The notes: generated by a model not told the origin, from the sequence alone. DNA of 64,000 nt from Bradyrhizobium iriomotense (GCF_030160715.1 NZ_BSOW01000043.1:1-64000); one strand, 5' to 3'. Shown: positions 1 to 8,495, numbered from the stretch's first letter. Program-made: numbers and translations.

Positions 1-1
1 C

Positions 2-82
2 AAGGTCGGCGAACTCCTCGATATCTTCTCCAAAGAGGAATGCGCCAACTATCTCAAAAATTCAGGCTATGTTTCCGTATAA
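2..82 (+). mobile_element. IS630-type transposase, C-terminal end only
   Basis: The window opens inside a reading frame that ends at the TAA at 80-82. The 26 visible residues carry ECANYLKNSGY near the end, which resembles the conserved 'ECANYF..AGY' tail of IS630-family DDE transposases. Only the C-terminus is visible, so it cannot be decided whether the element is intact; the rest, with the DDE catalytic residues, lies outside the window. No terminal inverted repeat was identified between 83 and the next gene. The identification rests on this short tail motif alone. Confidence 0.6.
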
Positions 83-114
83 AAACATCATGCTCTAAGC
101 GCGTGCGCGTCGCG

Positions 115-387
115 TCAGTGCACGCTCACCGCCTGCAACTCGTTGCTCCAGGCATTGGCGATCGCGGCTTCGCGGCTGTCGGTCAGCATGATCGGCGTGC
201 CGTCGGCGGCGTGGAGCGCGAAAAGTTTCAGACCCGGCGCAATCTTGGGCGCCTCGGGAAACAGGCCTGGCACGTCCTCGGAGCGGATCTGCTTCACATA
301 GGCGATGTGGCCTTCGCCAAGGGTCGCCAGCGTCTCGGCTGAGACATTCTTGGCTTCGTATTCGAACGCAACGTGACCTTCACTCAT
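115..387 (-). CDS. DUF1150 family protein downstream of Hsp20
   Basis: A 90-residue protein with the DUF1150 pattern: an N-terminal segment beginning MSEGHVAFEY, a central GHIAYVKQIRSEDV stretch and a C-terminal part ending in a predicted amphipathic segment with SREAAIANAW. No signal peptide or membrane segment is visible. It lies 51 bp downstream of a small heat-shock gene on the same strand and is probably cotranscribed with it; DUF1150 genes are commonly found beside hsp20 genes in rhizobia. The biochemical function of the family is unknown. A role in the heat-shock response is inferred from position only. Confidence 0.85.
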   Translation of the reverse strand: MSEGHVAFEYEAKNVSAETLATLGEGHIAYVKQIRSEDVPGLFPEAPKIAPGLKLFALHAADGTPIMLTDSREAAIANAWSNELQAVSVH

Positions 388-438
388 GGTCTCGACTCCT
401 CTCTCGAAATTAAGCGGTCGAGTCCGCTACTCGTTCCA

Positions 439-864
439 TTATTCGTGCTCATTGATAGCGATTGTCTTAACGATCCTTTCCGGTTCCGGCCGGGCAAGAT
501 CGATCGACAACAGACCGTTCTTCAGATCCGCCCCCAGCACGAGCATCCCCTCCGCCAGCACGAAGGTGCGCTGGAAGTGGCGCGCGGCGATGCCGCGATG
601 GATGTATTGCCGGGTCTTGTCGTCCTGCTGCCGCCCGCGGATCACGAGCTGGTTTTCCTCAATGGTTACATCGAGTTGGTCGCGGGTGAAGCCGGCGACC
701 GCCAGCGTGATGCGCAAGCGCTCGGGTTGGCCGTCCGACCGGTCGCACCTCTCGATATTGTAGGGAGGATAGCCGTCGGCGCCCTTCACGACACGATCGA
801 GCACGCGCTCGATCTCGTCGAAGCCCAGAAGGAACGGACTGGATAACGTGGGAACACGAGACAT
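439..864 (-). CDS. Small heat shock protein, Hsp20/alpha-crystallin family
   Basis: A 141-residue ATP-independent holdase that binds unfolding proteins in the cytoplasm. The alpha-crystallin domain spans roughly residues 35-130: it opens with PPYNIER, has the LAVAGFTRDQLDVTIE strand pair, and carries the NGLL variant of the family's A-x-x-x-NGVL motif near residue 115. The length matches class A rhizobial sHsps. The start ATG is at 862-864; the ribosome-binding AGGA lies inside a hairpin just upstream, so translation is probably temperature controlled (see the thermometer entry). The downstream DUF1150 gene probably shares the transcript. Confidence 0.93.
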   Translation of the reverse strand: MSRVPTLSSPFLLGFDEIERVLDRVVKGADGYPPYNIERCDRSDGQPERLRITLAVAGFTRDQLDVTIEENQLVIRGRQQDDKTRQYIHRGIAARHFQRTFVLAEGMLVLGADLKNGLLSIDLARPEPERIVKTIAINEHE

Positions 865-927
865 AGTTTACAAAGTCCTCGCGGAAAGCGACTTTGACGT
901 TTCAGGGCCCTGAATGGCACCCCTTGT
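865..927 (-). promoter_or_regulatory. ROSE-type RNA thermometer in the hsp20 leader
   Basis: The leader between the predicted transcript start (about 927) and the ATG holds two hairpins. The upstream one is the perfect palindrome TTCAGGGCCCTGAA at 901-914. The start-proximal one has a seven-pair stem, CAAAGUC with GACUUUG (871-877 with 890-896 on the plus strand). Inside it a UCGCU faces the Shine-Dalgarno AGGA: U-A, C-G, an unpaired G, then C-G and U-A. This is the U(U/C)GCU signature of ROSE elements, which melt on heating to free the ribosome-binding site. ROSE control of Bradyrhizobium small heat-shock genes is established; here it is read from sequence only. Confidence 0.8.
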
Positions 928-933
928 GACCCA

Positions 934-962
934 ATATGGGCACATCCCCGTGCAGGTTCAAG
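934..962 (-). promoter_or_regulatory. RpoH (sigma-32)-like promoter of hsp20
   Basis: On the minus strand CTTGAA (957-962) is followed after 15 bases by GCCCATAT (934-941). The sigma-32 consensus is CTTGAA, 11-16 bases, CCCCATnT, so 13 of 13 informative positions but one agree. Initiation would fall near 927, giving a leader of about 63 nt that contains exactly the two hairpins of the thermometer. Confidence 0.65.
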
Positions 963-1087
963 CACCTAGCGGGCGCCCTGCACAGCGGTGATTTCGGGGT
1001 TCCACGCCAGCGGGCCCCCCATGCCGGATCCTTTGCATGGGGTTGTTTTCGACATTTTTTATCGCCCGGCTCGGGAAGCCTCAGGCC

Positions 1088-2272
1088 TCACCCCGGAATC
1101 GACCCGATCGCTGCTTTCACCCATCCGAGCCGAGGACGAGGAATAAGGCCGTAATTGTAGAAGCTGAGACCTTCGGCGCCGCCACGGACGGCGCTTTGCA
1201 CTTGCGCCGCAAGCTCGAGCCCCGAACGGAACTCCGGATAAAGCAGCCGGAAACCGGCACCCAGGTAACGGTCAGGGCCGAGCTTCCGGCGCCCTTCGTG
1301 AAACAGCCCTTCCACGTCTTCAGGGGACATCGCGTAGGCGCACAGAATCGCACCGTCGCAGAGACCGGCAACTTCGCTCAGCTCGCACCCTCCGAGCCAA
1401 CCATCCTTCAGGTCGATGAGATAAACCTTGGTGTCCGGATGCGTTCGGGCGCGAAGCTCCGAGATGAGTGTGAGAACAGGATTCGAGCGCCAGGCGAGGT
1501 AGTCGTACAGTGCCGGGCTTGCTCGAAAACCTTCGATCCCGCAGCGCGGGAAGTCGGGCAGGCGAGGCTGGGGCACTTCACGCTCACAGGCTTCAACGAT
1601 CCATTGGCAAACCACGGCCCGCGCCGCCTTCACGTCGACCCCGGCTCCCGCGGCGGCCACCATGCATGACGGGCAAAAGCACAGCGAGAGCAGGAAGTCG
1701 TCCTCGGGCGTCAGCCCCACCGCGTCCTTTTCGTGGTGGTATTCATGCGCAAAGCCCATGAAGCCCGGGCTTTCGAGCTCGATCACATCCGGCCGGTAGC
1801 GGTGCGAAATGTCCTCGACGAGCGCGCCCACATAAGCCCGCACGTCCGGATGCGAGGGGCAGAGATTGTAATAATTGGGATCGCCGAACGCGTTCCGCGT
1901 CACTGCTTCGGGATGCATCATGCCGAGGCGGGTGTTGTGCAGGCACACGGTCCAGCAAGAGACCCGCGGGCCCCCGGCATCGCGCCGGGCAATCAGCGCG
2001 GCGAGCACATCCCCGCCCTCGCGGACGATGTCGGCGACCTTGGGCTGGATACGAAGATCCGCCCAAAGTTTCGGGGTCGGCTCGAAATAGATCGTGCCGT
2101 CCTCGGGGAAATACGCCTTTCGCTTCGGGCTTCGCGGCTGGAGAAAGCGCCCGGCGTGATACGACGTCGCAAGGCTGATCGTGTCGATCCCAGCTGTGCC
2201 GAGCTCGGCGATCACCTCGTCCACGCCGATATCCTGCACGTCCCACGGATAGGTCCACATCGAAAAGTGCAT
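1088..2272 (-). CDS. Conserved TIM-barrel-like protein of unknown function in a sugar-type cluster
   Basis: A 394-residue soluble protein without a signal peptide. It starts MHFSMWTYPWDV, followed by alternating strands and helices that look like a (beta/alpha)8 barrel of the glycoside-hydrolase-like or xylose-isomerase-like kind (ELGTAGIDTISLATSYH near residue 25, VIELESPGFMGF near 165, VYLIDLKDGWLGG near 285). A CxxC pair (CFCPSC) lies near residue 200. No catalytic signature of a named family was recognised. It lies 22 bp downstream of a RidA-family gene on the same strand and beside a sugar-type ABC importer, which suggests a role in catabolism of the imported compound. The reaction is unknown. 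Confidence 0.7.
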   Translation of the reverse strand: MHFSMWTYPWDVQDIGVDEVIAELGTAGIDTISLATSYHAGRFLQPRSPKRKAYFPEDGTIYFEPTPKLWADLRIQPKVADIVREGGDVLAALIARRDAGGPRVSCWTVCLHNTRLGMMHPEAVTRNAFGDPNYYNLCPSHPDVRAYVGALVEDISHRYRPDVIELESPGFMGFAHEYHHEKDAVGLTPEDDFLLSLCFCPSCMVAAAGAGVDVKAARAVVCQWIVEACEREVPQPRLPDFPRCGIEGFRASPALYDYLAWRSNPVLTLISELRARTHPDTKVYLIDLKDGWLGGCELSEVAGLCDGAILCAYAMSPEDVEGLFHEGRRKLGPDRYLGAGFRLLYPEFRSGLELAAQVQSAVRGGAEGLSFYNYGLIPRPRLGWVKAAIGSIPG

Positions 2273-2294
2273 GCGGGAATCCTCGCCTCAGCCG

Positions 2295-2639
2295 TCAGAC
2301 CGCGGCCGTCGCGCTGATCTCGATCCTGAGGTCGGGATCGGCCAGCCGTGCCTCCACGCATGCCCTCGCCGGCGGCCGCGCAGGATCGATCCACTCGCGA
2401 TAGACGCCGTTCATGGCCTCGAAGTCCGAGATGTGGGGCAGGAAGACGTTGAGTGCGAGGAGCTTCGATTTGCTCGTTCCGGCCAGCGACAGCAGGGCGT
2501 CGATCTTGGCCAGCACATCGCGGGTCTGGCTCTCGATGCCGGCCTTGCGATCATCGGCCACTTGCCCGGCGATATAGGCGAGGCCGTTGTGCACCACCAC
2601 CTGCGCCATGAGCGGTCCAACCTTGTGATAGTCTGTCAT
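2295..2639 (-). CDS. RidA/YjgF family enamine/imine deaminase
   Basis: A 114-residue RidA-family protein. Family members hydrolyse reactive enamine/imine intermediates to keto acids and ammonia as trimers in the cytoplasm. The NGLAYIAGQV strand and the PARACVEARL segment with the conserved substrate-binding Arg are present, followed by a short C-terminal strand. The start ATG at 2637-2639 has a good GGAGG eight bases upstream; a longer in-frame extension to 2717 lacks the family fold and is unlikely to be translated. It is cotranscribed with the downstream TIM-barrel gene. Many RidA paralogues sit in catabolic operons, where the exact substrate is unknown, as here. Confidence 0.88.
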   Translation of the reverse strand: MTDYHKVGPLMAQVVVHNGLAYIAGQVADDRKAGIESQTRDVLAKIDALLSLAGTSKSKLLALNVFLPHISDFEAMNGVYREWIDPARPPARACVEARLADPDLRIEISATAAV

Positions 2640-2723
2640 CGCATTGCCTCCGGTTGCTCTCGTCGCGTCCCAATTCGTTCGGCCGAAATTGGTCGGATCA
2701 TTGTGCGATCCTTCCACCGCACG

Positions 2724-2825
2724 CTAAAGCGCGATGAATCTAGGTTGAATCGTCATCGCGCTTTAGCTCCTTGTTTGAGCACGATCTTTTCGGAAAACCG
2801 CTTCACACTTTTCCGGATCGTGCTC
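2724..2825. repeat. Double-hairpin intergenic repeat
   Basis: Two perfect inverted repeats stand side by side: CTAAAGCGCGATGA (2724-2737) with TCATCGCGCTTTAG (2753-2766), then GAGCACGAT (2777-2785) with ATCGTGCTC (2817-2825). TTTTCGGAAAA occupies part of the second loop. The arrangement resembles a repetitive intergenic element I recall from Bradyrhizobium and related genomes. It fills the divergent gap between the RidA gene and the amidohydrolase gene. Confidence 0.6.
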
Positions 2826-2855
2826 TAGTATCGCGTCCTGTCGTTTCCTTGCGCG

Positions 2856-3803
2856 GTGCCCATGGCGATCTATCGCGGACCGATCGTGGACGCCCATCAT
2901 CACCTCTGGGATCTCGCTCTCGGCCGTCACGCCTGGCTCCGTTCCACGTCGAAGGATCGCGGCGCGCTCGGCGATCTCGCGCCCATTCGCCGCACGCATC
3001 TGCCTGCTGATTACCGCGTTGCGGCTGCCAATCAGAACGTCGTCGCAACCGTGCATTGCGAGGCTGGTTGGGACGTCGCCGATTGTGTCGGCGAAACCCA
3101 CTGGCTCGAATCGCTCGCCCGCGAAGATGGTGTGGCTATCAGCTATGTCGCGCAGGTGCCGCTCAAGGCGGCCAAAGCCGCGGCCCTCGTTGCGCAGCAG
3201 GCGGGGTTTGCCCGCGTGTGCGGCATTCGCGACGCACTGGCATGGGACTCCGACCCCGCCAGGCGCTTTGCCGCCGCCGGCGATCTCATGACCGATCCGG
3301 GTTGGCGATCCGGCTTTCGCGCGCTCGGCGACCACGCCTTGAGCTTCGACGCGCTGGTGTTTCCCCGCCAGCTCGATCAGTTGCGGCAGCTCGCAACCGA
3401 CTTCCCCAACCAGCTCATCATCCTCAATCATTGCGGCAGCCCGATCGATCGCGATCCCGAGGGAATGCGGCACTGGGCGGAGGCGCTGGGCCGCCTGGCG
3501 GCGGCGCCCAATGTCGCCATCAAGATCTCCGACTTGGTCGCCTACGATCACCACTGGACCCTCGACAGTCTGCGCGAGGTGACGCTGCGCTGCGTCGATT
3601 GCTTCGGGCCCGGGCGCGCCATGTTTGCCAGCGACTTCCCGGTCGCCGGGCTGCATGCGAGCTTCGATGACATCTTCGAGGCGTTCAAAGCCATCGTCTC
3701 CGATTTCTCTGAGTCCGACCAGCGCGCTCTTTTCTGCGACACCGCCGCGCGCCTCTATCGCCTGGATCTGCCGTCACCGCCGCTGCCTCTCGCGTCCCGA
3801 TAG
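2856..3803 (+). CDS. Amidohydrolase-2 family metal-dependent hydrolase (lactonase-like)
   Basis: A 315-residue TIM-barrel hydrolase of the amidohydrolase-2 family (PF04909), the group that includes L-fuconolactonase, L-rhamnono-lactonase and pyrone-dicarboxylate lactonase. The metal-site residues are visible: the HxH motif in DAHHHLWD near residue 12, a His in LNHCGSP near 190, and the Asp in FASDFPV near 255. The frame can start at GTG 2856 or at the ATG two codons later (2862). It is transcribed divergently from the RidA gene, and its end overlaps the convergent permease gene by 30 bp. With a sugar importer next door, hydrolysis of a sugar lactone is a reasonable guess; the substrate is not shown. 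Confidence 0.85.
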   Translation: MPMAIYRGPIVDAHHHLWDLALGRHAWLRSTSKDRGALGDLAPIRRTHLPADYRVAAANQNVVATVHCEAGWDVADCVGETHWLESLAREDGVAISYVAQVPLKAAKAAALVAQQAGFARVCGIRDALAWDSDPARRFAAAGDLMTDPGWRSGFRALGDHALSFDALVFPRQLDQLRQLATDFPNQLIILNHCGSPIDRDPEGMRHWAEALGRLAAAPNVAIKISDLVAYDHHWTLDSLREVTLRCVDCFGPGRAMFASDFPVAGLHASFDDIFEAFKAIVSDFSESDQRALFCDTAARLYRLDLPSPPLPLASR

Positions 3804-4745
3804 CAACAGCAATGCCATGATGAGCGTGCCGAAAAGGATATTCCGCCATCCGGCGGACGCGTTGAGCATGGTGATGAGCGCGGTGATGGTGACGAGGAGG
3901 ATCGCTCCGGGGATCGTCCCCGCATAGGTGCCGCGCCCGCCCAGGATCGAAGTGCCGCCCAGCACCACCGAGGCAATCGACGCCAGGAGGTAGGAATCGC
4001 CGATCCCCACATAGCCCTGTCCGTTGACACCGAGCACGAGCGCGCCGGCGAGGCCGGCCGTGAAGCCGCTGATGGCATAGACGGCGATCGTGGTCGAACG
4101 GACGCCGATACCCGACAGCGAGGTCGCGAGCGGATTGGTCCCGAGCGCGAACAGGCGCGCGCCGAACGGCGTCTTGTGCAGCAACCACAGCGCAATGGCC
4201 GAAGCGAGGAGCCACAGCAGGACGGATGCTGAAATTCCGCCGGGCCGGGCGTTGCCGAGCCAGCTCAGCACCGCGTTCTGCGCCGAGATCGCACTGCCGC
4301 CGGCGATGAGGATGAGCACGCCCTGCAGGAACGTCGCCATGGCCAGCGTCATGATCATCGGATGGACGCGAAGCAAGGCGATCCCAAGTCCGTTGAGCGC
4401 GCCGATCAGCGTCGCGCAGAGGAGGATGAAGAGGGCCGGCGCGGTCCCCGTCGGGTCCGCCAACCAGGTGACGAGCGGCACGCCGATGGCGCTCACCGTG
4501 ACGATTGCGCCGACCGAGAGATCGATCCCGCCAGCGACGACCACGAGGGTCTGTCCAATCGACACGAGCCCGACGATGGCCGCGAGCTCGAGCAGATAGC
4601 GCAGGTGGCGCCAGCCGCCGAAGCCGGGCTGGAAGAAGGAGGCGCCGATCCAGGCAAGCGCGACCATGGCGACAGTGAGCATCGGCCGGCTACGCAGCAC
4701 GGCCTGCCAACGCGCGGCGGCAAATCGCTCGGTGGGACTCGTCAT
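3774..4745 (-). CDS. Sugar ABC transporter permease (RbsC type), second copy
   Basis: A 323-residue inner-membrane permease of the ribose/xylose-type ABC family (BPD_transp_2). Eight to ten hydrophobic segments begin near residue 22. The motifs GGIDLSVGAIV and LGGTSILGGRGT, which mark these permeases, are both present. The ATG at 4743-4745 overlaps the stop of the upstream permease gene (ATGA), so the two are translationally coupled. It should pair with the neighbouring permease, ATPase and periplasmic protein to import a sugar or sugar-like compound. A longer reading frame upstream of 4745 is only a shadow of the other permease gene. Confidence 0.9.
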   Translation of the reverse strand: MTSPTERFAAARWQAVLRSRPMLTVAMVALAWIGASFFQPGFGGWRHLRYLLELAAIVGLVSIGQTLVVVAGGIDLSVGAIVTVSAIGVPLVTWLADPTGTAPALFILLCATLIGALNGLGIALLRVHPMIMTLAMATFLQGVLILIAGGSAISAQNAVLSWLGNARPGGISASVLLWLLASAIALWLLHKTPFGARLFALGTNPLATSLSGIGVRSTTIAVYAISGFTAGLAGALVLGVNGQGYVGIGDSYLLASIASVVLGGTSILGGRGTYAGTIPGAILLVTITALITMLNASAGWRNILFGTLIMALLLLSGRERQRR

Positions 4746-5701
4746 GTCCTGGGCCTCCGCATGGCGGCGATCTCGGGAAGGGCGACGGCGACGACGATGA
4801 TCAGTCCCTGCGCCACGTACTGGGCGACCGGCGGCAGCCCGAGAAAGAACATCACGCTGATCATGATGCTGAGCAGCAGGCTGCCCGCCAGGGCGCCCCG
4901 CATCGTGCCGCGTCCGCCCAAAAAGCCGACCCCTCCCAGCACCGCCGCCGCGATCGAATTGAGCGTGAACGCATTGCCGATCACCGGATCGCCCGCGCCG
5001 GTCTGCGCCGCAACGAACAGCCCCGCTGCCGCGCACAGCAGGCCGCTCAGTCCATAGGCGGCGATACGCGACAGATCGACCGGCGCGCCCGACCGGTAGG
5101 CGCCCACCGGGTTCTCTCCCGCCGCGTAGAGGCTGAGGCCGAGCGGTGTCGCCAGATAGAGCTTCCACAGCAGTACCACGAGAACGAGCAGCCCGAGTGC
5201 GACCGGCGTGTTGCCGGCCAGCAGGTCGGAGAACCAGGCCGGCACCGCGCCACCGGGGCGCGGCATGATCAGCAGCGCCCATCCGGCGATGATGAAGGAG
5301 GCGGCTAACGTGACGACGATGGCGGGCAGGCCCAGGCGAACGACGATCCAGCCCGAGGCAAGCCCGGTCGCCGCGCCGACCAGCAGGACGACGGCCGAGC
5401 CGCCGGCGACGCCGAGCGGGCCGGCGAGCAGCGTCGCCGCGATCACCCCGCCGAGGCTCACCGTGGCGCCGATCGACAGGCTGATGCCTCCCGCCAGCAT
5501 CAGCACCGCCTGCGCCATCGAGACGAGCGCAAGCGGAAACCAGTTTTGCGAGAATTTGGAAATGCCCCCGGTGCTGAGCAGTCCGGGGAAAAGATAGACA
5601 TAGAGCGCGATGAATGCCGCGACGACGGCGAACAGCCACCATAGCCCGCGGTTTCGCACATTCTGGATGCGCCAGTAGAGCAGCGAGGTGGAGGTCGTCA
5701 T
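4742..5701 (-). CDS. Sugar ABC transporter permease (RbsC type), first copy
   Basis: A 319-residue inner-membrane protein of the same family as its downstream neighbour. It carries GGISLSIGATVSLGG near residue 72 and LGGVGFLGGRGT near 245, with multiple hydrophobic helices. The ATG overlaps the stop of the ATPase gene upstream (5698-5701), and its own stop overlaps the next permease start. Two different permease genes imply a heterodimeric membrane channel. Substrate specificity cannot be read from the permease. Confidence 0.9.
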   Translation of the reverse strand: MTTSTSLLYWRIQNVRNRGLWWLFAVVAAFIALYVYLFPGLLSTGGISKFSQNWFPLALVSMAQAVLMLAGGISLSIGATVSLGGVIAATLLAGPLGVAGGSAVVLLVGAATGLASGWIVVRLGLPAIVVTLAASFIIAGWALLIMPRPGGAVPAWFSDLLAGNTPVALGLLVLVVLLWKLYLATPLGLSLYAAGENPVGAYRSGAPVDLSRIAAYGLSGLLCAAAGLFVAAQTGAGDPVIGNAFTLNSIAAAVLGGVGFLGGRGTMRGALAGSLLLSIMISVMFFLGLPPVAQYVAQGLIIVVAVALPEIAAMRRPRT

Positions 5702-7203
5702 GCAGCGGCTCCTGGCACGGCCGATTCCATGGCCGCAGAAACGATCGCTTCCTCGCTCAGCTCGGTCCGCTCGAGCACGCGCACCAGGCGCCCGGCGCGC
5801 ATGACGGCGACGCGGTCGCAGAGGTTGACCAGCTCGGGCGTATCGGAGCTCAGCAGCACCACGGCGCGGCCCTCCGCCGCGAACCGGCGCAGCAGCGCGT
5901 AGATCTCGCGCTTGGTGTCGACGTCAACGCCGCGCGTTGGATCGTTGAGCAGCAGCACCGGCGGGTCGCTGGGCAGCCATTTGGCGAGCGCCACCTTCTG
6001 CTGGTTGCCGCCCGACAGTGCCTGTACCTCGCGCGTGAGATCGCCCTTGATGCCGAGCCGGTCCGCAAGGGCGATGGCGCGTTCTCGCTCGCTCGCCGTG
6101 CGCCGCATGGCGAGCGAGGGGGCGCGTCCGAAGCTCGGGATCATGAGATTCCAGGCAATCGAGTGGATGAGGTGGAGGCCCTCCCGCTTGCGGTCGGCTG
6201 GCACATAGGCGAGCCCGCGCGCATTGGCCTGCGGAACGGAGCGCGGCAGCCCGACGACGCCGTTGAACTCGGCTCTCCCTGCGACTGCCGGGATCGCACC
6301 ATAGAGCCCGAGCAACAGATCTTCCTGGCCCTGGCCGACGAGGCCGCCGACGCCCAGCACCTCGCCGCGCCGGATCGTCATGGCAACGTCGCGCACCATG
6401 CCGGCGGAGAGTCCTTCGACCGCAATGATCGGCGCGGGTTCTGCCGAGGGCGTCCAGCGCGGAAAGAGATCACCCGGCTCGCGCCCCACCATCAGCCGCA
6501 CCAGCCCCTGGGCGTCGACGCCCCCAAGCGACCGGTCGGCAGTTACGACGCCGTCCTTGAGCACCGTCACCCACTCGCACAGCGCCAGCACTTCGTTGAG
6601 CCGGTGCGAAATGTAGAGGACCGCGGTGCCCGCATCCCGCAGGCGCCGCAGCACCGCCATCAGATTGGCCGCCTCATGGGCCGAGAGCGAGGAGGTCGGC
6701 TCGTCGAGGATCAGCACCCTTGGCTTACGGAACAGCGCCTTGGCGATCTCGACCAGCTGCTGCTGCCCGAGCGGCAGGTCGCCCACCGGGCGCGCCAGGT
6801 CCTGCTCGAGGCCAACCAGCGCACACACCTCGTGCGCCCGCCGCATCAGCGCGGAATAGTCGATCAGCCCGAGCCGCCGCGGCAGCGCGCCCATCCCGAC
6901 GTTTTCGGCGATCGAAAGCTGACTGGTGAGGCTCAGCTCCTGCTGCACGACGGCGATGCCGGCGGCGCGCGCGATGGCCGGCCGGACCGCGGCGTGGCGG
7001 ACGCCGTCGATGTCGATGTCTCCGGCGTCGGGGGCGAGGGCGCCCGACAGGATGCCGATCAGCGTGGATTTGCCCGCGCCGTTTTCACCAAGCAGGGCGT
7101 GGATCGTGCCTGCCCGCAGCGTGATTGAAACGTCGTTCAGGACCCGGTTGGAAAAGAACGACCGGCTGATCGAACGGGCCGCAACGATGGCGTCTTGGGT
7201 CAT
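5698..7203 (-). CDS. Sugar ABC transporter ATP-binding protein (RbsA/MglA type)
   Basis: A 501-residue protein with two fused ATPase domains, as in RbsA and MglA. The N-terminal half has Walker A GENGAGKST near residue 36, a signature LPLGQQQ near 144 and Walker B VLILDEPTSSL. The C-terminal half has the usual degenerate P-loop (GLVGQGQEDLL), a complete ALSGGNQQKVALAKWL signature and VLLLNDPTRGVD. It powers import through the two permeases encoded immediately downstream. The start ATG at 7201-7203 follows the binding-protein gene by 23 bp. Confidence 0.93.
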   Translation of the reverse strand: MTQDAIVAARSISRSFFSNRVLNDVSITLRAGTIHALLGENGAGKSTLIGILSGALAPDAGDIDIDGVRHAAVRPAIARAAGIAVVQQELSLTSQLSIAENVGMGALPRRLGLIDYSALMRRAHEVCALVGLEQDLARPVGDLPLGQQQLVEIAKALFRKPRVLILDEPTSSLSAHEAANLMAVLRRLRDAGTAVLYISHRLNEVLALCEWVTVLKDGVVTADRSLGGVDAQGLVRLMVGREPGDLFPRWTPSAEPAPIIAVEGLSAGMVRDVAMTIRRGEVLGVGGLVGQGQEDLLLGLYGAIPAVAGRAEFNGVVGLPRSVPQANARGLAYVPADRKREGLHLIHSIAWNLMIPSFGRAPSLAMRRTASERERAIALADRLGIKGDLTREVQALSGGNQQKVALAKWLPSDPPVLLLNDPTRGVDVDTKREIYALLRRFAAEGRAVVLLSSDTPELVNLCDRVAVMRAGRLVRVLERTELSEEAIVSAAMESAVPGAAA

Positions 7204-7226
7204 GGGTTGCGGCCCGTCCCGTGGGC

Positions 7227-8276
7227 TTACTTCTGGGCCAGCAGTTGGTCGAACAGCCCGTCGCTGTAGGGCGAATAGATGTAGCCGTCCGCCGGGAAGT
7301 CACCGGCCTTGGCGAGGTACTCGCCGACATTGGCGTTGCTGATCACCGGCAGCGGGATCTTGACGAAGGCGGGGACGTCCTTGCCTTGCAGCGCCTGCAC
7401 CGCGGCATAGGTCGCGAACGCGCCCAGCCAGTTGGGCTGCATCGTCGCCCAGGCCTTGAGGTTCTTGGACTTCCACATCTCGAGGAACTGCCGCGCGTTT
7501 TCGCCCGTGATCGGAACCATCGGGCGGCCTTCCTTGTCGAGCGCGTTGATGGCGCCTGCCGAGAGCGCACCGCCCAGCGACAGGATGCCGTCGATCTGCT
7601 GGTTGGCGAACAGCAGGTTGGTCACCGCTTCCTGTGCCGGCGCCACGTTGTAGGCCGTGTTGGTCTCGGTGAGGATCTTGATGTCGGGATGCGCGGCCAG
7701 CACCGGCGTTGCGCCCTTGCGGCGGTCGTCGCTCACCGACACGCCGGCCGGACCGTTGAGCACGATGATGTTGCCCTTGCCGCCCATGGCGTCGATCAGC
7801 CAGGTCGCGGCCTGGGCGCCCCACTGCGCCGAGTCGGTGTTGATCTTGGCAGTCACCTGGTCGGTATCCACCAGGCTGTCGAAGTTCATGATGGCGATGC
7901 CCTTGGCGCAGGCAGCGGCGAGCACGCGGGCCGGCGCGCTGGACGAGCCGGCGATCAGGATGATCGCGTCGACATTGGCATCGATCATCGACTGGATCTG
8001 CTGGATCTGGGTGTTGGCGTCACCCTGCGCGTCGGTGACCACCAGCTTGGAGACCAGGCCCTTGGCCTTGAGCGCGTCGACTTCCTTTTCGATGGTGCCC
8101 TGGGTCTCCTTCATCCAGGTGGGCACCGAGTAGATGTTGGCCCAGCCAATCGTATAGGGCGGCTTGCGATCGCCCTTGATGCAATTGGCGGCGGCGTGGG
8201 CCTGCCCTACGAGGCCGACCAGTGTCGCTACGCCCAGGCAGGCGAACGCCGCTGCCCGAAGAAGAACATTCTGCAT
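7227..8276 (-). CDS. Periplasmic sugar-binding protein of the ABC importer
   Basis: A 349-residue substrate-binding protein (Peripla_BP_4 / ribose-binding type). The start ATG at 8274-8276 has an AGGAG eight bases upstream and gives a typical signal peptide (MQNVLLRAAAF, then a hydrophobic core to AHA near residue 29); an in-frame extension to 8330 would bury it. The mature part has the two-lobed pattern, with DAIILIAGSSSAPARVLAAA and LNGPAGVSVSDDRRKG. First gene of the importer operon (binding protein, ATPase, permease, permease), reading away from the IclR regulator. The ligand is unknown. Confidence 0.9.
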   Translation of the reverse strand: MQNVLLRAAAFACLGVATLVGLVGQAHAAANCIKGDRKPPYTIGWANIYSVPTWMKETQGTIEKEVDALKAKGLVSKLVVTDAQGDANTQIQQIQSMIDANVDAIILIAGSSSAPARVLAAACAKGIAIMNFDSLVDTDQVTAKINTDSAQWGAQAATWLIDAMGGKGNIIVLNGPAGVSVSDDRRKGATPVLAAHPDIKILTETNTAYNVAPAQEAVTNLLFANQQIDGILSLGGALSAGAINALDKEGRPMVPITGENARQFLEMWKSKNLKAWATMQPNWLGAFATYAAVQALQGKDVPAFVKIPLPVISNANVGEYLAKAGDFPADGYIYSPYSDGLFDQLLAQK

Positions 8277-8373
8277 GACCTGCACTCCTGTGTGATGGTC
8301 GAAGCACGCGGTGAACCAAGCTCCCGGCAACTATGCGCCTACCCCGTCCACGCCCTCCAACGTCTCCATTGAC

Positions 8374-8413
8374 ATGTCCGCTATAATGAACATATGCCTC
8401 TTACAACGGACAT
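8374..8413. promoter_or_regulatory. Candidate operator between importer operon and iclR-type gene
   Basis: The divergent gap contains ATGTCCG at 8374-8380, TGAACAT at 8387-8393 and CGGACAT at 8407-8413. The outer pair is a perfect 7-base inverted repeat; the inner pair forms a weaker overlapping palindrome centred on a TATAAT at 8382-8387. Such clustered dyads are typical IclR-family operators. The exact promoter elements of the two genes were not resolved. Confidence 0.45.
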
Positions 8414-8495
8414 ACGCAAAGCTATTTCGTCATTTCGCGTGGTGCAATAGGAAAAGGTGGGCGACGTCGGCTCCCCGTGATCAGGTGCTTTGAGA

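Noticed and set aside
2..82. Possible CRISPR or prophage edge at the left end
   Set aside because: Only an IS630-like transposase tail is visible; no spacers, integrase or attachment repeat were found anywhere in the window.
3774..5642. A 622-residue frame running through both permease genes
   Set aside because: The upstream part is an off-frame, Arg-rich shadow of the first permease; the real second permease starts at 4745.
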